Assembly: GCF_937920985.1 (NCBI RefSeq)
Contig: NZ_CALDXR010000058.1
Location: forward strand, 1-64,000
Reading direction: 5' to 3'
DNA: 64,000 nucleotides
DNA from: an uncultured Phascolarctobacterium sp.
GTDB lineage: Bacteria; Bacillota; Negativicutes; Acidaminococcales; Acidaminococcaceae
Positions 44,255 to 53,406 of the stretch are shown here, piece by piece (within the stretch, counting starts at the first letter, position 1; each line of letters begins with the position of its first letter). A model generated the notes under the pieces. That model saw only the letters and a program-made list of their open reading frames with translations. It had not been told where the DNA came from and did no database searches. The translations under genes and the position numbers were made by a program.

Positions 44255-45763
44255 ATGCTAGTTAAACCGGAAAATTTGCGTGGTGCTGCCAATATCTGCA
44301 GCGACAGCGGCAAGCGTCCGCTGGCTGCCATGTTCGGCGCAGACGAAACGCTGCAGGGCGGCGGTCTGGCCATCTACTGCCTGTTCTATAATGCTGCCAA
44401 ACGCGATATCGATGTATTGAAGGCACCGTTCCCGGCGGACGGTCCGCTGGAATATCAATCGCTGACTACGCTGCTGCCAGCTGCTGCCTGGTATGAGCGC
44501 GAGCTGCACGATATGTTCGGCTTCGAGCCGCAGGGACATCCCGATATGCGTCCGCTGGTGCTGCATGAGAGCTTTCCCGAAGGCTTCCATCCGCTGCTGA
44601 AAAAATATCCCAAGGATTACGATGCACGCGGACAGCGTGAATACGAAATGCTTACCTCTCAGGGCGAAGGCCTCTTTGAGGTTCCTGTAGGTCCTATCCA
44701 TGCAGGCATCATCGAGCCCGGTCACTTCCGCTTCAGCCAGGCCGGTGAGGCTATGCTGCAGCTGGATGCCAAGCTGTTCTTTACCCACCGTGGTATTGAA
44801 AAGGCTGTCGAAGGCCTTACGCCGATGGAAGCACTGCCGATTGTAGAACGCATCTGCGGTGCCTGCAGTGTAGCCAATACGCTGAGCTTCTGTCAGGCGG
44901 TAGAAAAATGCTCGGAGGCAGAGGTGCCTTACCGTGCGTGGTTAATCCGTACACTGGCTGCGGAGATGGAGCGCTTGTATAACCATGTGGGTGATACGGG
45001 CAATATCTGCGCCGGTGTCGGCTTCTCGCCTGTAATCAGCATGGGCACACGTCTGAAGGAATATCTGATGCAGCTTAACGAAATGCTGGCAGGCAACCGC
45101 TTCCTGCGCGGTCTGATTATCCCCGGCGGTGTGCAGTATGATGTTACCGACGCGATGCTGGAGGAGGTTGAGGACGTACTGCGCGAGGTAGAGGCTGTTT
45201 ATGCCGATATGGTGCATATCATGTGGGAGCAGGCGAACTTCGTCAACCGTATTCGTACCACCGGTAGAGTGCGTCCGGATACTGCCTTTGATTTGGCTAT
45301 GGTAGGCGTGGGTGCGCGTGCCAGCGGCAGTACCCGTGACAGCCGCAAGGATATCGGCTACGGTATTTATGATGAGCTTGATTTTGAGGTGATTATGGAA
45401 ACAGCGGGCGATGTCGAAGCACGTATCAAGGTGCGTATCGGTGAGGTTGCCCAAAGCCTGAAGCTGGTGCGTCAGCTTATCAGCAAGCTGCGCCGCAACG
45501 CGGAAACGCAGCTGGCGGTTGAGCTGGGCGAGCTTAAGCAGGAGGAAGGTCATTTTACCTGGGGCATCAGTGAATCTGCCCGCGGTGATAATCTGCACTG
45601 CCTGCTGCTGGACAAGGAAGGCCGCATAGACCGCCTGTTTGTGCGCAGTGCCTCCTATCCTAACTGGCCGGCGCTGACTGTAGCGGTACAGGGTGACATC
45701 ATTCCTGACTTCCCGTTAATAAATAAAAGCTTTGAGTTATGCTATGCCTGCATAGACCGCTAA
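44255..45763 (+). CDS. hyfG: [NiFe]-hydrogenase large subunit HyfG/HycE-like
   Basis: The 502-residue protein joins a NuoC-like (30-kDa) N-terminus (about 1-125, with WYERELHDMFGFEPQGHPD) to a NuoD-like catalytic domain, as in HycE. All four Ni-ligand cysteines are present: ERICGACS (Cys201, Cys204) and ELCYACIDR (Cys496, Cys499). This identifies a hydrogenase, not complex I. The protein ends three residues after the last Cys, so it lacks the C-terminal peptide that maturation proteases remove; CooH-type enzymes also lack it. H2 would be made from low-potential electrons, coupled to ion pumping. Confidence 0.93.
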   Translation: MLVKPENLRGAANICSDSGKRPLAAMFGADETLQGGGLAIYCLFYNAAKRDIDVLKAPFPADGPLEYQSLTTLLPAAAWYERELHDMFGFEPQGHPDMRPLVLHESFPEGFHPLLKKYPKDYDARGQREYEMLTSQGEGLFEVPVGPIHAGIIEPGHFRFSQAGEAMLQLDAKLFFTHRGIEKAVEGLTPMEALPIVERICGACSVANTLSFCQAVEKCSEAEVPYRAWLIRTLAAEMERLYNHVGDTGNICAGVGFSPVISMGTRLKEYLMQLNEMLAGNRFLRGLIIPGGVQYDVTDAMLEEVEDVLREVEAVYADMVHIMWEQANFVNRIRTTGRVRPDTAFDLAMVGVGARASGSTRDSRKDIGYGIYDELDFEVIMETAGDVEARIKVRIGEVAQSLKLVRQLISKLRRNAETQLAVELGELKQEEGHFTWGISESARGDNLHCLLLDKEGRIDRLFVRSASYPNWPALTVAVQGDIIPDFPLINKSFELCYACIDR

Positions 45764-45775
45764 GGAGGTGGCAAG

Positions 45776-46498
45776 ATGTTAAAAATGCTGGAGGCAATTC
45801 TTCACGGAAAGATTGCTACCGAAAATATTGATACTACGGGCCACAAGCGTCTGCGCGGTCAGCTGCAGTGCGACGGCAGCTGCGACGGCTGCGGTGCCTG
45901 TGCCGCTGCCTGTCCGGTAGATGCAGTGAGTGTGGCTGACGGTAAAGCGAAAATAGATTACAGTAAGTGCGTTTTCTGCGGCCGCTGTGTAGAGGCCTGC
46001 GCGCGTAAGGCGTTGGTGCACACGAACCATGATGCTTTGGCGCAGATTCTGGCTGACAGTGCCGTTGAAGTCAGCGAGGCAGTCACAGCGAAGCTGGGAC
46101 GTTCGCTGCATGTGCGTCATCTTGACGCTGGCAGCTGCAATGCCTGCGATTTTGAGCTGGGTGCGATGAGCAACCCTGTTTACGATTTGCACCGTTATGG
46201 TATTGCCTTCGTTGCTTCTCCGCGTCATGCGGATATGCTTATGGTTACCGGCGTAGTTACGCGCAATCTGGAGCAGGCGCTGCGTATGACTTATGCCGCT
46301 ATGCCTGAACCGAAAATGGTTATGGCCTGCGGTGCCTGTGCCTGCGGCGGCGAAACCTATGGCAGCACTTATGCTGTTGTGGGGCGTGCAGCTGACGTGG
46401 TGCCGGTTGATATTGCTGTGCCCGGATGCCCGCCGCGACCGGCTGCGATTATTGTGGCTTTGTGTGCTGCGGCAGATATGCTGAAGGAAAGAATGTAA
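45776..46498 (+). CDS. Fused ferredoxin / hydrogenase small subunit (HyfH-HyfI-like)
   Basis: The 240-residue protein combines two parts that are separate in E. coli Hyf/Hyc. Residues 30-80 form a two-[4Fe-4S] ferredoxin (Cys36, 39, 42, 46 in CDGCGACAAACP; Cys65, 68, 71, 75 in CVFCGRCVEAC). Residues 110-240 form a NuoB/HycG small subunit with cluster ligands in GSCNACDFE (Cys121, 124), CGACACGG (Cys188 or 190) and VPGCPPRP (Cys218). Electrons would pass from ferredoxin domain to small subunit to the Ni site. AAGGAGG precedes the ATG; a strong terminator ends the operon. No hyp maturation genes or formate dehydrogenase are in the window. Confidence 0.9.
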   Translation: MLKMLEAILHGKIATENIDTTGHKRLRGQLQCDGSCDGCGACAAACPVDAVSVADGKAKIDYSKCVFCGRCVEACARKALVHTNHDALAQILADSAVEVSEAVTAKLGRSLHVRHLDAGSCNACDFELGAMSNPVYDLHRYGIAFVASPRHADMLMVTGVVTRNLEQALRMTYAAMPEPKMVMACGACACGGETYGSTYAVVGRAADVVPVDIAVPGCPPRPAAIIVALCAAADMLKERM

Positions 46499-46507
46499 CC
46501 TTGTTTT

Positions 46508-46554
46508 AAAAAAGAATTAATCAGTATGTTATTACACTGATTAATTCTTTTTTT
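46508..46554 (+). terminator. Terminator of the hydrogenase operon
   Basis: AAAAGAATTAATCAGT pairs perfectly with ACTGATTAATTCTTTT, followed by TTTGC. Confidence 0.9.
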
Positions 46555-46656
46555 GCATTTTTATACTTGTACTCTGCTGTAATACGTGATAATATATAGA
46601 AAATCAGTTGCGTTCGATAAACTGATATGGGGAATACAAATGAGGGGGTTTGAAAA

Positions 46657-47142
46657 ATGATTGTTTTTAGACCGGCAACTTTCGGCGATGTAGAACATAT
46701 ACACAAATTGCTGAATTATTATGCAAAGGAAGGCTTGATGCTGCCACGTGCGCGCAATTCGATTTACGAGAATCTGCGTGATTATATTTTAGCGGTGGAA
46801 AATAACCGCCTGTTGGGCTGCGGTGCGCTGCATTTTGTCTGGGACCGCTTTGCGGAAATACGCTCGTTGGCGGTGGAACCGAGCCTGCAGAAAACAGGTA
46901 TAGGTCGTCAGCTGGTGGAGCATTTGGAAAAGGAGGGCATCGAGCGCGGCGTGACGATGTTTTTCACTCTGACCTATCAGCCGGGATTTTTTGCCAAGTG
47001 TGATTATATTGAAACGGCGAAGGATAAGCTGCCGCAGAAGGTATGGAAGGAATGCGTGTATTGTCCGCAGTATCCGTATTGCAATGAGATTGCTTTTATC
47101 AAGACAACGGTTGATTACGAGCCGTCGCAAATTAAGTTTTAA
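46657..47142 (+). CDS. GNAT acetyltransferase, ArgA-type N-acetylglutamate synthase candidate
   Basis: The 161-residue protein matches the short ArgA-like GNAT group (COG1246) that makes N-acetylglutamate for arginine synthesis. It has EGLMLPRARNSIYENLRDYI near 25, FAEIRSLAVEPSLQKTGIGR near 65 (acetyl-CoA loop QKTGIG), and the group's C-terminal CVYCPQYPYCNE, which may bind a metal. It has no amino-acid kinase domain, as usual in this short form. It stands alone, not in an arg operon, so the substrate is inferred. TGAGGGGG precedes the ATG. Confidence 0.82.
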   Translation: MIVFRPATFGDVEHIHKLLNYYAKEGLMLPRARNSIYENLRDYILAVENNRLLGCGALHFVWDRFAEIRSLAVEPSLQKTGIGRQLVEHLEKEGIERGVTMFFTLTYQPGFFAKCDYIETAKDKLPQKVWKECVYCPQYPYCNEIAFIKTTVDYEPSQIKF

Positions 47143-47147
47143 ATTTT

Positions 47148-47206
47148 AAGAGCTTCCGGGCGCGTTTTGTCATTGCTGATGATGATGCGCTGCGGGCAGC
47201 TCTTTT
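47148..47206 (+). terminator. Terminator after the GNAT gene
   Basis: AAGAGCT pairs with AGCTCTT, with a GGGCGCG/CGCTGC inner stem, followed by TTATTTTT. Confidence 0.6.
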
Positions 47207-47310
47207 ATTTTTGGGCGTGTAATGTTACAATAATCAAATAGAGTAGAAAAATCGCACGGTGGTTTTGCTGCCGCGGTGTCAGATAAATTTACGGAAAAGA
47301 GGTTGAACTT

Positions 47311-48063
47311 ATGAAATTATATTCCTGGAATGTTAACGGTTTGCGTGCCTGCATGACAAAGGGCTTTGCTGAATTTTTGCAGGAGGCAGCGCCGGATATT
47401 ATTTGTCTGCAGGAAACGAAGATGCAGCGTGAGCAGGCGGATTTTGTGTTCCCTGGCTATGAGGAGTATTGGAACAGTGCGGAGCGCAAGGGCTACAGTG
47501 GTACTGCTGTTTTTACGAAGGTTAAGCCTTTGGCTGTTACCTATGGCCTGGGACAGGAGGAGCACGATAAGGAAGGGCGTGTGATTACGCTGGAGTTTGA
47601 GAGCTTTTATCTGGTGACGGTGTATACGCCGAATTCCAAGGATGGCTTGGCGCGTCTTGATTACCGCATGGTGTGGGAGGATGTGTTCCGTGCCTATCTG
47701 CAGGAGCTGGATGCGAAGAAGCCGGTTGTTGTCTGCGGTGATCTGAATGTGGCGGCTGAGGAGATTGATTTGAAGAATCCTAAGACCAACCGCAAGAATG
47801 CGGGCTTTACGGATGAGGAGCGTGCTAAGTTCCGCGAGCTGAAGGCGGCAGGCTTTACGGACAGCTTCCGTTATCTGCATCCGGAGGAGGTTAAGTACAG
47901 CTGGTGGAGCTATCGCTTTAAGGCGCGTGAGAAGAATGCGGGTTGGCGTATTGATTATTTTGTGGTTTCGGACAGGATTGCGGATAAGCTGCGGAGTGCG
48001 GAGATTCACAATGAGGTTTTCGGCAGCGATCATTGTCCGGTAAGCGTTGAGCTGGATGTGTGA
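47311..48063 (+). CDS. xthA: Exodeoxyribonuclease III / AP endonuclease
   Basis: Exonuclease III cuts at abasic sites and removes 3' blocks in base-excision repair. The 250-residue protein has the EEP fold motifs: MKLYSWNVNGLRAC, IICLQETKMQ (metal Glu near 34), VCGDLNVAAEEIDLKNPKTN near 145, SWWSYRFKAREKNAGWRIDY, and the catalytic SDHCPV near 243. AAAAGAGG precedes the ATG. Close relatives are called ExoA or XthA. Confidence 0.95.
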   Translation: MKLYSWNVNGLRACMTKGFAEFLQEAAPDIICLQETKMQREQADFVFPGYEEYWNSAERKGYSGTAVFTKVKPLAVTYGLGQEEHDKEGRVITLEFESFYLVTVYTPNSKDGLARLDYRMVWEDVFRAYLQELDAKKPVVVCGDLNVAAEEIDLKNPKTNRKNAGFTDEERAKFRELKAAGFTDSFRYLHPEEVKYSWWSYRFKAREKNAGWRIDYFVVSDRIADKLRSAEIHNEVFGSDHCPVSVELDV

Positions 48064-48075
48064 ATTTCTGGCGTC

Positions 48076-48274
48076 GCAATTGTATATCGTTTCAATCAGA
48101 GCAATTTCTTAACGCAAATTTCGTGTGGAACCAAGACGAAGCGGCGCAAAACTCGCGCTATGCTGACAAATGCTACTATAAAAATTAGGCATAGCGCTCA
48201 GACATTGCGCCCATTCTGTGGTTCCGGACACTTATTTGCTAAAATTGCTATTCATTCCACGATATAACAATTGC
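48076..48274. repeat. Long nested imperfect palindrome (about 200 bp)
   Basis: Successive arms pair in nested order: GCAATTGTATATCGT (48076) with ACGATATAACAATTGC (48259); AGCAATTT (48100) with AAATTGCT (48242); GCAAAT (48114) with ATTTGC (48234); GGAACC (48127) with GGTTCC (48220); GGCGCAA (48143) with TTGCGCC (48205); GCGCTATGC (48155) with GCATAGCGC (48189). The whole would fold into one long hairpin. It holds no ORF and fills the gap between xthA and uvrB. It may be a MITE-like element or a structured RNA. Confidence 0.75.
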
Positions 48275-48333
48275 TCGTTTGCTGCTTAGATTAGTATAGT
48301 TATGTTTCTAGTGTTTTACAGTTGGTGATTAGT

Positions 48334-50346
48334 ATGGATTTTAAAATTCAGGCTCCGTTTGAGCCTGCCGGCGACCAGCCGCAGGCGATTGCCAAGCTGG
48401 CGGAGGGCGTGGAGCAGGGCCTGCGCACGCAGGTGCTGCTGGGCGCAACGGGTACGGGCAAGACGTATACGATTGCGCAGGTAATCAATAAGGTGCGCAA
48501 GCCGACGCTGGTGATTGCGCATAATAAGACGCTGGCGGCGCAGCTGGCGAGTGAGCTGAAGGCTTTCTTCCCGGAGAATGCGGTGGAATATTTTGTTTCG
48601 TATTACGATTATTATCAGCCGGAGGCCTATATTCCCCAGTCGGATACGTATATTGAGAAGGATGCTTCGATTAACGACGAGATTGATAAGCTACGCCACA
48701 GTGCGACCAGCGCTTTGTTTGAACGCAAGGATGTTATTATTGTAGCCAGCGTTTCCTGTATTTACGGCTTAGGCGCGCCGCAGGAGTATTATGATATGGT
48801 GCTGTCACTGCGCCTGGGGCAGATTATCGACCGTCAGAAGATTTTGCATAAGCTGGTGGAGATTCAATATACGCGCAATGATATTGATTTCAAGCGCGGC
48901 ACCTTTCGTGTGCGCGGTGACGTGATTGAGGTTATTCCGGCGGCCTACGGTGAAAAGGCTGTGCGCATTGAAATGTTCGATGATGAGGTTGACCGCATCG
49001 TGGAATTCGATGTGCTGACGGGCGAGATTCTGGCGCAGCGCAACCATGTGGCGATTTTCCCTGCGAGCCACTATGTTACGAGTCGTGAGAATCTTGAACG
49101 CGCTATGAATGATATTCGCGAGGAGCTGGACGAGCGTCTTGATGAGCTGAATAAGCATGGCAGGCTGTTGGAAGCACAGCGTCTGGAGCAGCGTACGAAT
49201 TATGACCTCGAAATGATGCAGGAGATGGGCTACTGCTCCGGCATCGAAAACTATTCGCGCCATCTTGCGGGACGCAAGGCCGGAGAGCCGCCGTTTACGC
49301 TGGTAAATTATTTTCCTAAGGATTTTCTGCTGGTGGTGGATGAGTCGCACGTGACGCTGCCGCAGATTCGCGCTATGTATGCCGGTGACCGCTCGCGTAA
49401 GGAGATGCTGGTGGAGCATGGCTTCCGTCTGCCGTCGGCCTATGATAACAGACCGCTGACCTTTGACGAGTTTCAGGCGCAGATTAAGCAGGCGATTTAT
49501 GTTTCTGCTACGCCGGCGAAGTATGAGCTGGAGCAGGCAGACAATGTAGTTGAGCAGATTATCCGCCCGACAGGCCTGCTGGACCCGCAGATTGAAATCC
49601 GCCCGATTAAGGGACAGATTGACGATCTGTTGGGCGAAATCAACAAGGTTGCTGCCGCAGGTGAGCGTGTGCTGGTGACTACGCTGACGAAGCGTATGGC
49701 AGAAGACCTGACGGAATATCTGAAGCAGGCAGGCGTGCGTGTGCGCTATCTGCATTCGGAAATCGCCACGATTGAAAGAGCGGAGATTATCGACAGCCTG
49801 CGTGCCGGTAAGTTTGATGTGCTGGTAGGCATTAACCTGCTGCGTGAAGGCCTTGATTTGCCTGAGGTATCGCTGATTGCAATTCTGGATGCCGATAAGG
49901 AAGGCTTTTTGCGCAGTGATACGGCGATGATTCAGACTATCGGACGCGCTGCGCGTAATGCTCACGGTCGTGTTATTATGTATGCCGACCGTATTACCGA
50001 CAGCATGCAGCGGGCAATAGACGAAACCAACCGCCGTCGTGAAAAGCAGCAGGCGTACAACGAGGAGCACCACATTACGCCGAAGACGATTTACAAGGAG
50101 CAGCGCCAGCTGATTAAGCTGACGAAGGTGGCAGATACAGAAGAAGCCGAAGCCTATGGCAGCAGCAAGAAGCTGAAGCAGAAATCAGCTAAGGAGCTGA
50201 ACACGCTGGCCCGCGAGCTGGAAAGACGGATGCAGGAGGCGGCAAAGGCGCTGGACTTCGAGGCGGCGGCCGAGCTGCGTGATCAGCTGATTATCGTCAA
50301 GGGACAGCTGGGGCAGAAGCTGGTGCCGAAGAAAAAGAAAAAATAA
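48334..50346 (+). CDS. uvrB: Excinuclease ABC subunit B
   Basis: UvrB is the damage-verifying helicase of nucleotide excision repair. The 670-residue protein starts MDFKIQAPFEPAGDQPQAI, has Walker A LGATGTGKTYTIAQ near 40, the beta-hairpin YYDYYQPEAYIPQSDTYIEK near 95, the Walker B/DESH box at LLVVDESHVTLPQIR near 335, helicase motifs V/VI (GINLLREGLDLPEVSLIAIL; QTIGRAARNAHGRVIMYAD) and a C-terminal UVR domain (AAKALDFEAAAELRDQLI). The ATG at 48334 follows GGTGAT. uvrA is not in the window. Confidence 0.97.
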   Translation: MDFKIQAPFEPAGDQPQAIAKLAEGVEQGLRTQVLLGATGTGKTYTIAQVINKVRKPTLVIAHNKTLAAQLASELKAFFPENAVEYFVSYYDYYQPEAYIPQSDTYIEKDASINDEIDKLRHSATSALFERKDVIIVASVSCIYGLGAPQEYYDMVLSLRLGQIIDRQKILHKLVEIQYTRNDIDFKRGTFRVRGDVIEVIPAAYGEKAVRIEMFDDEVDRIVEFDVLTGEILAQRNHVAIFPASHYVTSRENLERAMNDIREELDERLDELNKHGRLLEAQRLEQRTNYDLEMMQEMGYCSGIENYSRHLAGRKAGEPPFTLVNYFPKDFLLVVDESHVTLPQIRAMYAGDRSRKEMLVEHGFRLPSAYDNRPLTFDEFQAQIKQAIYVSATPAKYELEQADNVVEQIIRPTGLLDPQIEIRPIKGQIDDLLGEINKVAAAGERVLVTTLTKRMAEDLTEYLKQAGVRVRYLHSEIATIERAEIIDSLRAGKFDVLVGINLLREGLDLPEVSLIAILDADKEGFLRSDTAMIQTIGRAARNAHGRVIMYADRITDSMQRAIDETNRRREKQQAYNEEHHITPKTIYKEQRQLIKLTKVADTEEAEAYGSSKKLKQKSAKELNTLARELERRMQEAAKALDFEAAAELRDQLIIVKGQLGQKLVPKKKKK

Positions 50347-50361
50347 TGCCGATGCGGAAGT

Positions 50362-50390
50362 TTGACTTTTCCTGCTTTGCGTTATATAAT
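50362..50390 (+). promoter_or_regulatory. Promoter of leuS
   Basis: TTGACT (50362-50367), 17 bases and TATAAT (50385-50390), a near-consensus promoter 16 bases after uvrB. Confidence 0.85.
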
Positions 50391-50397
50391 ATACAAG

Positions 50398-50634
50398 ATA
50401 TTTTTAATCAAATTCTGTGAAGCGGAGCAGTAGTCTGCAGTATCTTTCAGAAAGTCGGCGGTTGATGCGAGCCGGCAGTTAGGGCAGATGAACTCACCGT
50501 GAAGAAGCCGCAAGGAAATGTGCGGACGTGATGCTGCGTTAAGGCTAATTGAGTGGCGGCTGTAGCCGCAATCAGGGTGGTACCGCGAATTTTTCGTCCC
50601 TGACCTTCTTTAAGGTCGGGGATTTTTTATTTTC
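50398..50634 (+). promoter_or_regulatory. T-box leader of leuS (leucine)
   Basis: The leader has the invariant T-box AGGGTGGTACCGCG at 50574-50587, which pairs with the acceptor end of uncharged tRNA. A terminator follows (CCCTGACCTT/AAGGTCGGGG with T-run, 50598-50633). Stem I includes GGCGGTTGATGCGAGCC near 50457, and the likely specifier is CTC (Leu) at 50493-50495 in GATGAACTCACC. Uncharged tRNA-Leu would favour the antiterminator and raise leuS expression. The specifier choice is inferred. Confidence 0.92.
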
Positions 50635-50664
50635 GACCAACAATAATACCTGGGAGGTAATGAA

Positions 50665-53154
50665 ATGATTCAAGAAAAGTATGCTCCCCATGATATTGAA
50701 GCTAAATGGCAAAAATACTGGGAAGAAAACAAAACCTTTAAAGTAGAGATGGATAAGGATAAACCTAAATCCTACGTTCTGGAAATGTTCCCCTATCCGT
50801 CCGGCAACCTGCATATGGGCCACGTTCGTAACTACTCCATCGGCGACGTAATCGCACGTTTCCGCACCATGAAGGGTTTCAATGTTCTGCATCCGATGGG
50901 CTGGGACTCCTTTGGTATGCCTGCTGAAAACGCTGCTATCAAACACAACATTCCGCCTAAAAAATGGACTCTGGAAAACATCGCCAACATGACCCGTCAG
51001 CTGAAGGCTCTCGGTCTGTCCTATGATTGGGACCGCGAGGTTACCACCTGCAAGGAAGAATATTACAAATGGACTCAATGGTTCTTTGAGCTGTTCTACA
51101 AACGCGGTCTGGCAGTTAAAAAGGAATCTGCTGTAAACTGGTGCGACACCTGTAACACTGTATTGGCTAATGAGCAGGTTATCGACGGCAAATGCTGGCG
51201 CTGCGACCATGAGGTTGTTAAAAAGGATCTGAGCCAATGGTTCTTCAAAATCACCGATTATGCTGATGAGCTGCTGAAGGATCTTGACCTGCTGCCGGGC
51301 TGGCCCGAGCGCGTAAAAACCATGCAGCATAACTGGATCGGCCGCAGCGAAGGCTTGGAATTCTCCTTTGAAATCCCTGCACTTAACGATACTGTTGCTG
51401 TTTACACCACCCGTCCGGATACTGCTTACGGCGTAACCTTCATGGCTCTGGCTGCCGAGCATCCGCTGATTAAAAAGATTTGCGAAAACAATCCGAAGGC
51501 TGACGAAATCAATGCCTTCTGCGAGCGTGTACGCAATCAGTCCGAAATTGAACGTACCTCCAGCGAATCCGAAAAAGAGGGCGTATTCACCGGCGTATAT
51601 TGCATCAACCCGTTCACCGGCCGCAAGGTAGAAATCTGGGTAACCAACTATGTACTGTATGATTACGGTACCGGCGCTGTTATGGGCGTTCCTACCGGTG
51701 ACCAACGTGACTGGATGTTTGCCGACAAATACGGCATTGAAAAAATCGTTACCATCTGTCCGGTTGGCAAAGAGCTGAAGCTGGAAGAAATGACCTGCGC
51801 TTACGAAGAAAAAGAAGGCATGCTGGTTAACTCCGGCGAATTCACCGGCATGGAAATGCACAAGGCTATGAGCGCTATCATGGACAAGGCTGAAGCTGAA
51901 GGCTTCGGTAAACGCCGTGTAAACTACCGTCTGCGCGATTGGCTGATCAGCCGTCAGCGTTATTGGGGCGCTCCGATTCCTATCATTTATTGCCCGCACT
52001 GCGGCGAGGTTCTGGTTCCGGAAGACCAGCTGCCGGTTCGCCTTCCTGAGGACGTAAGCTTTACTGCCGGTGCTAAATCTCCGCTGGCAACCTCCGAAGA
52101 ATTCGTTCACTGCAAATGCCCGAAATGCGGTGCTGACGCAACCCGTGAAACCGATACTATGGACACCTTCCTGTGCTCCTCCTGGTACTATCTGCGTTAT
52201 ACCGACGCACACAACGACAAGATGCCGTTTGACAAGGAGCTCAATAACTATTGGGGTCCTGTAGACCAATATATCGGCGGTATTGAGCATGCTATTCTGC
52301 ATCTGCTGTATTCCCGCTTCTTTGTAAAGGTTCTGCGTGATGCAGGCCTGGTTGATTACGATGAACCGTTCAGCAACCTGCTGACTCAGGGCATGGTAAT
52401 CAAAGACGGTGCTAAGATGAGTAAATCTCTGGGTAACGTTGTTTCTCCGGAAGAAATTCTTTCCAAATACGGTGCTGATACTGCGCGTCTGTTCATCCTC
52501 TTCGCTGCTCCGCCTGAAAGAGAGCTGGAGTGGAGCGACCAGGGCGTTGAAGGTTCCTTCCGCTTCCTGAACCGTATCTGGCGTATTGTACAAGCTTTTG
52601 AACCCGTTCTGGCACAAAAGGTTACCGAATACGATCACAGCAACCTGAGCGAAGCAGACAAGGACCTGCGCCGTGTACTGCATAGCAGCATTAAGAAGGT
52701 TACCAACGATATCGAAACCCGCTTCAACTTCAACACTGCTATTTCCACTATGATGGAACTGGTTAACGCTCTCTATGCTTATAAAGAAGCTGCCAAAGAG
52801 CTGAATGCAGGTCTGGTTTACGAAGCAATTTCCGACCTCATCAAGATGATGAGTCCGTTTGTTCCGCATATCACCGAAGAACTGTGGCGTGGTGCTATCG
52901 ATGCCAACAGCAGCGTACATGAACAAAGCTGGCCTGAGTGCGATGAAGAAGCGCTGAAGGTTGACAATGTAGAAATCGTTCTGCAGGTTAACGGCAAGGT
53001 TCGCGGTCGTCTGACTGTTCCGGCTGAAGCTACCAAGGAAGAGCTGGAGAAGATTGCTATGGCTGACGCTAACGTTCAGGCTCACATCGGCGATGCAACC
53101 GTACGTAAGGTTATCTGCGTACCCGGCCGTCTGGTAAACATCGTAGCGAAGTGA
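50665..53154 (+). CDS. leuS: Leucyl-tRNA synthetase
   Basis: LeuRS charges tRNA-Leu. The 829-residue protein is of normal bacterial length: the HIGH motif in PYPSGNLHMGHVRNYSIGD near 38-56, the CP1 editing domain at about 220-410 (VYTTRPDTAYGVTFMALAAE; GTGAVMGVPTGDQRDW), KMSKS in GAKMSKSLGNVVSPEEI near 580, and the anticodon-binding domain to the end. GGGAGG precedes the ATG. A 919-residue frame on the opposite strand is a shadow. The stop codon lies inside a 96-bp tandem repeat. Confidence 0.98.
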   Translation: MIQEKYAPHDIEAKWQKYWEENKTFKVEMDKDKPKSYVLEMFPYPSGNLHMGHVRNYSIGDVIARFRTMKGFNVLHPMGWDSFGMPAENAAIKHNIPPKKWTLENIANMTRQLKALGLSYDWDREVTTCKEEYYKWTQWFFELFYKRGLAVKKESAVNWCDTCNTVLANEQVIDGKCWRCDHEVVKKDLSQWFFKITDYADELLKDLDLLPGWPERVKTMQHNWIGRSEGLEFSFEIPALNDTVAVYTTRPDTAYGVTFMALAAEHPLIKKICENNPKADEINAFCERVRNQSEIERTSSESEKEGVFTGVYCINPFTGRKVEIWVTNYVLYDYGTGAVMGVPTGDQRDWMFADKYGIEKIVTICPVGKELKLEEMTCAYEEKEGMLVNSGEFTGMEMHKAMSAIMDKAEAEGFGKRRVNYRLRDWLISRQRYWGAPIPIIYCPHCGEVLVPEDQLPVRLPEDVSFTAGAKSPLATSEEFVHCKCPKCGADATRETDTMDTFLCSSWYYLRYTDAHNDKMPFDKELNNYWGPVDQYIGGIEHAILHLLYSRFFVKVLRDAGLVDYDEPFSNLLTQGMVIKDGAKMSKSLGNVVSPEEILSKYGADTARLFILFAAPPERELEWSDQGVEGSFRFLNRIWRIVQAFEPVLAQKVTEYDHSNLSEADKDLRRVLHSSIKKVTNDIETRFNFNTAISTMMELVNALYAYKEAAKELNAGLVYEAISDLIKMMSPFVPHITEELWRGAIDANSSVHEQSWPECDEEALKVDNVEIVLQVNGKVRGRLTVPAEATKEELEKIAMADANVQAHIGDATVRKVICVPGRLVNIVAK

Positions 53155-53343
53155 GACCCGATTTGTAACGAGCGTAAGCGAAGTTAGAAATCGAAAAGGT
53201 CGAACGAATCCCCGTTGCGACCGAACAGGGAGCAAAGGAGGGGGAAGTGAGACCCGATTTGTAACAAGCGTAAGCGAAGTTAGAAATCGAAAAGGTGGAA
53301 CGAATCCCCGTTGCGAGCGGATAGCGAGCAAGAAGAGGGGGAA
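53148..53343 (+). repeat. Two tandem 96-bp repeats at the 3' end of leuS
   Basis: Both copies begin GAAGTGAGACCCGATTTGTA (53148 and 53244), continue with AAGCGAAGTTAGAAATCG and end with a GGGGGA run. They differ at a few sites. The first copy includes the leuS stop codon. A minus-strand frame through them repeats RSQRGFV-type residues but is not a gene. Confidence 0.85.
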
Positions 53344-53406
53344 AATAAAAGTAAAAATAAAATTTGTCGCGAGCTTTAGTATTACTGGCCACTAACCACT
53401 AATAAC

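Noticed and set aside
39266..46498. Respiratory complex I (nuo) genes
   Set aside because: The large subunit keeps all four Ni-binding cysteines and the set matches Hyf/Hyc; NuoE, NuoF and NuoG are absent.
50572..53331. A 919-codon open frame on the minus strand across leuS
   Set aside because: It is the antisense shadow of leuS, a full-length synthetase with all motifs, and it reads through the T-box terminator and the tandem repeats.
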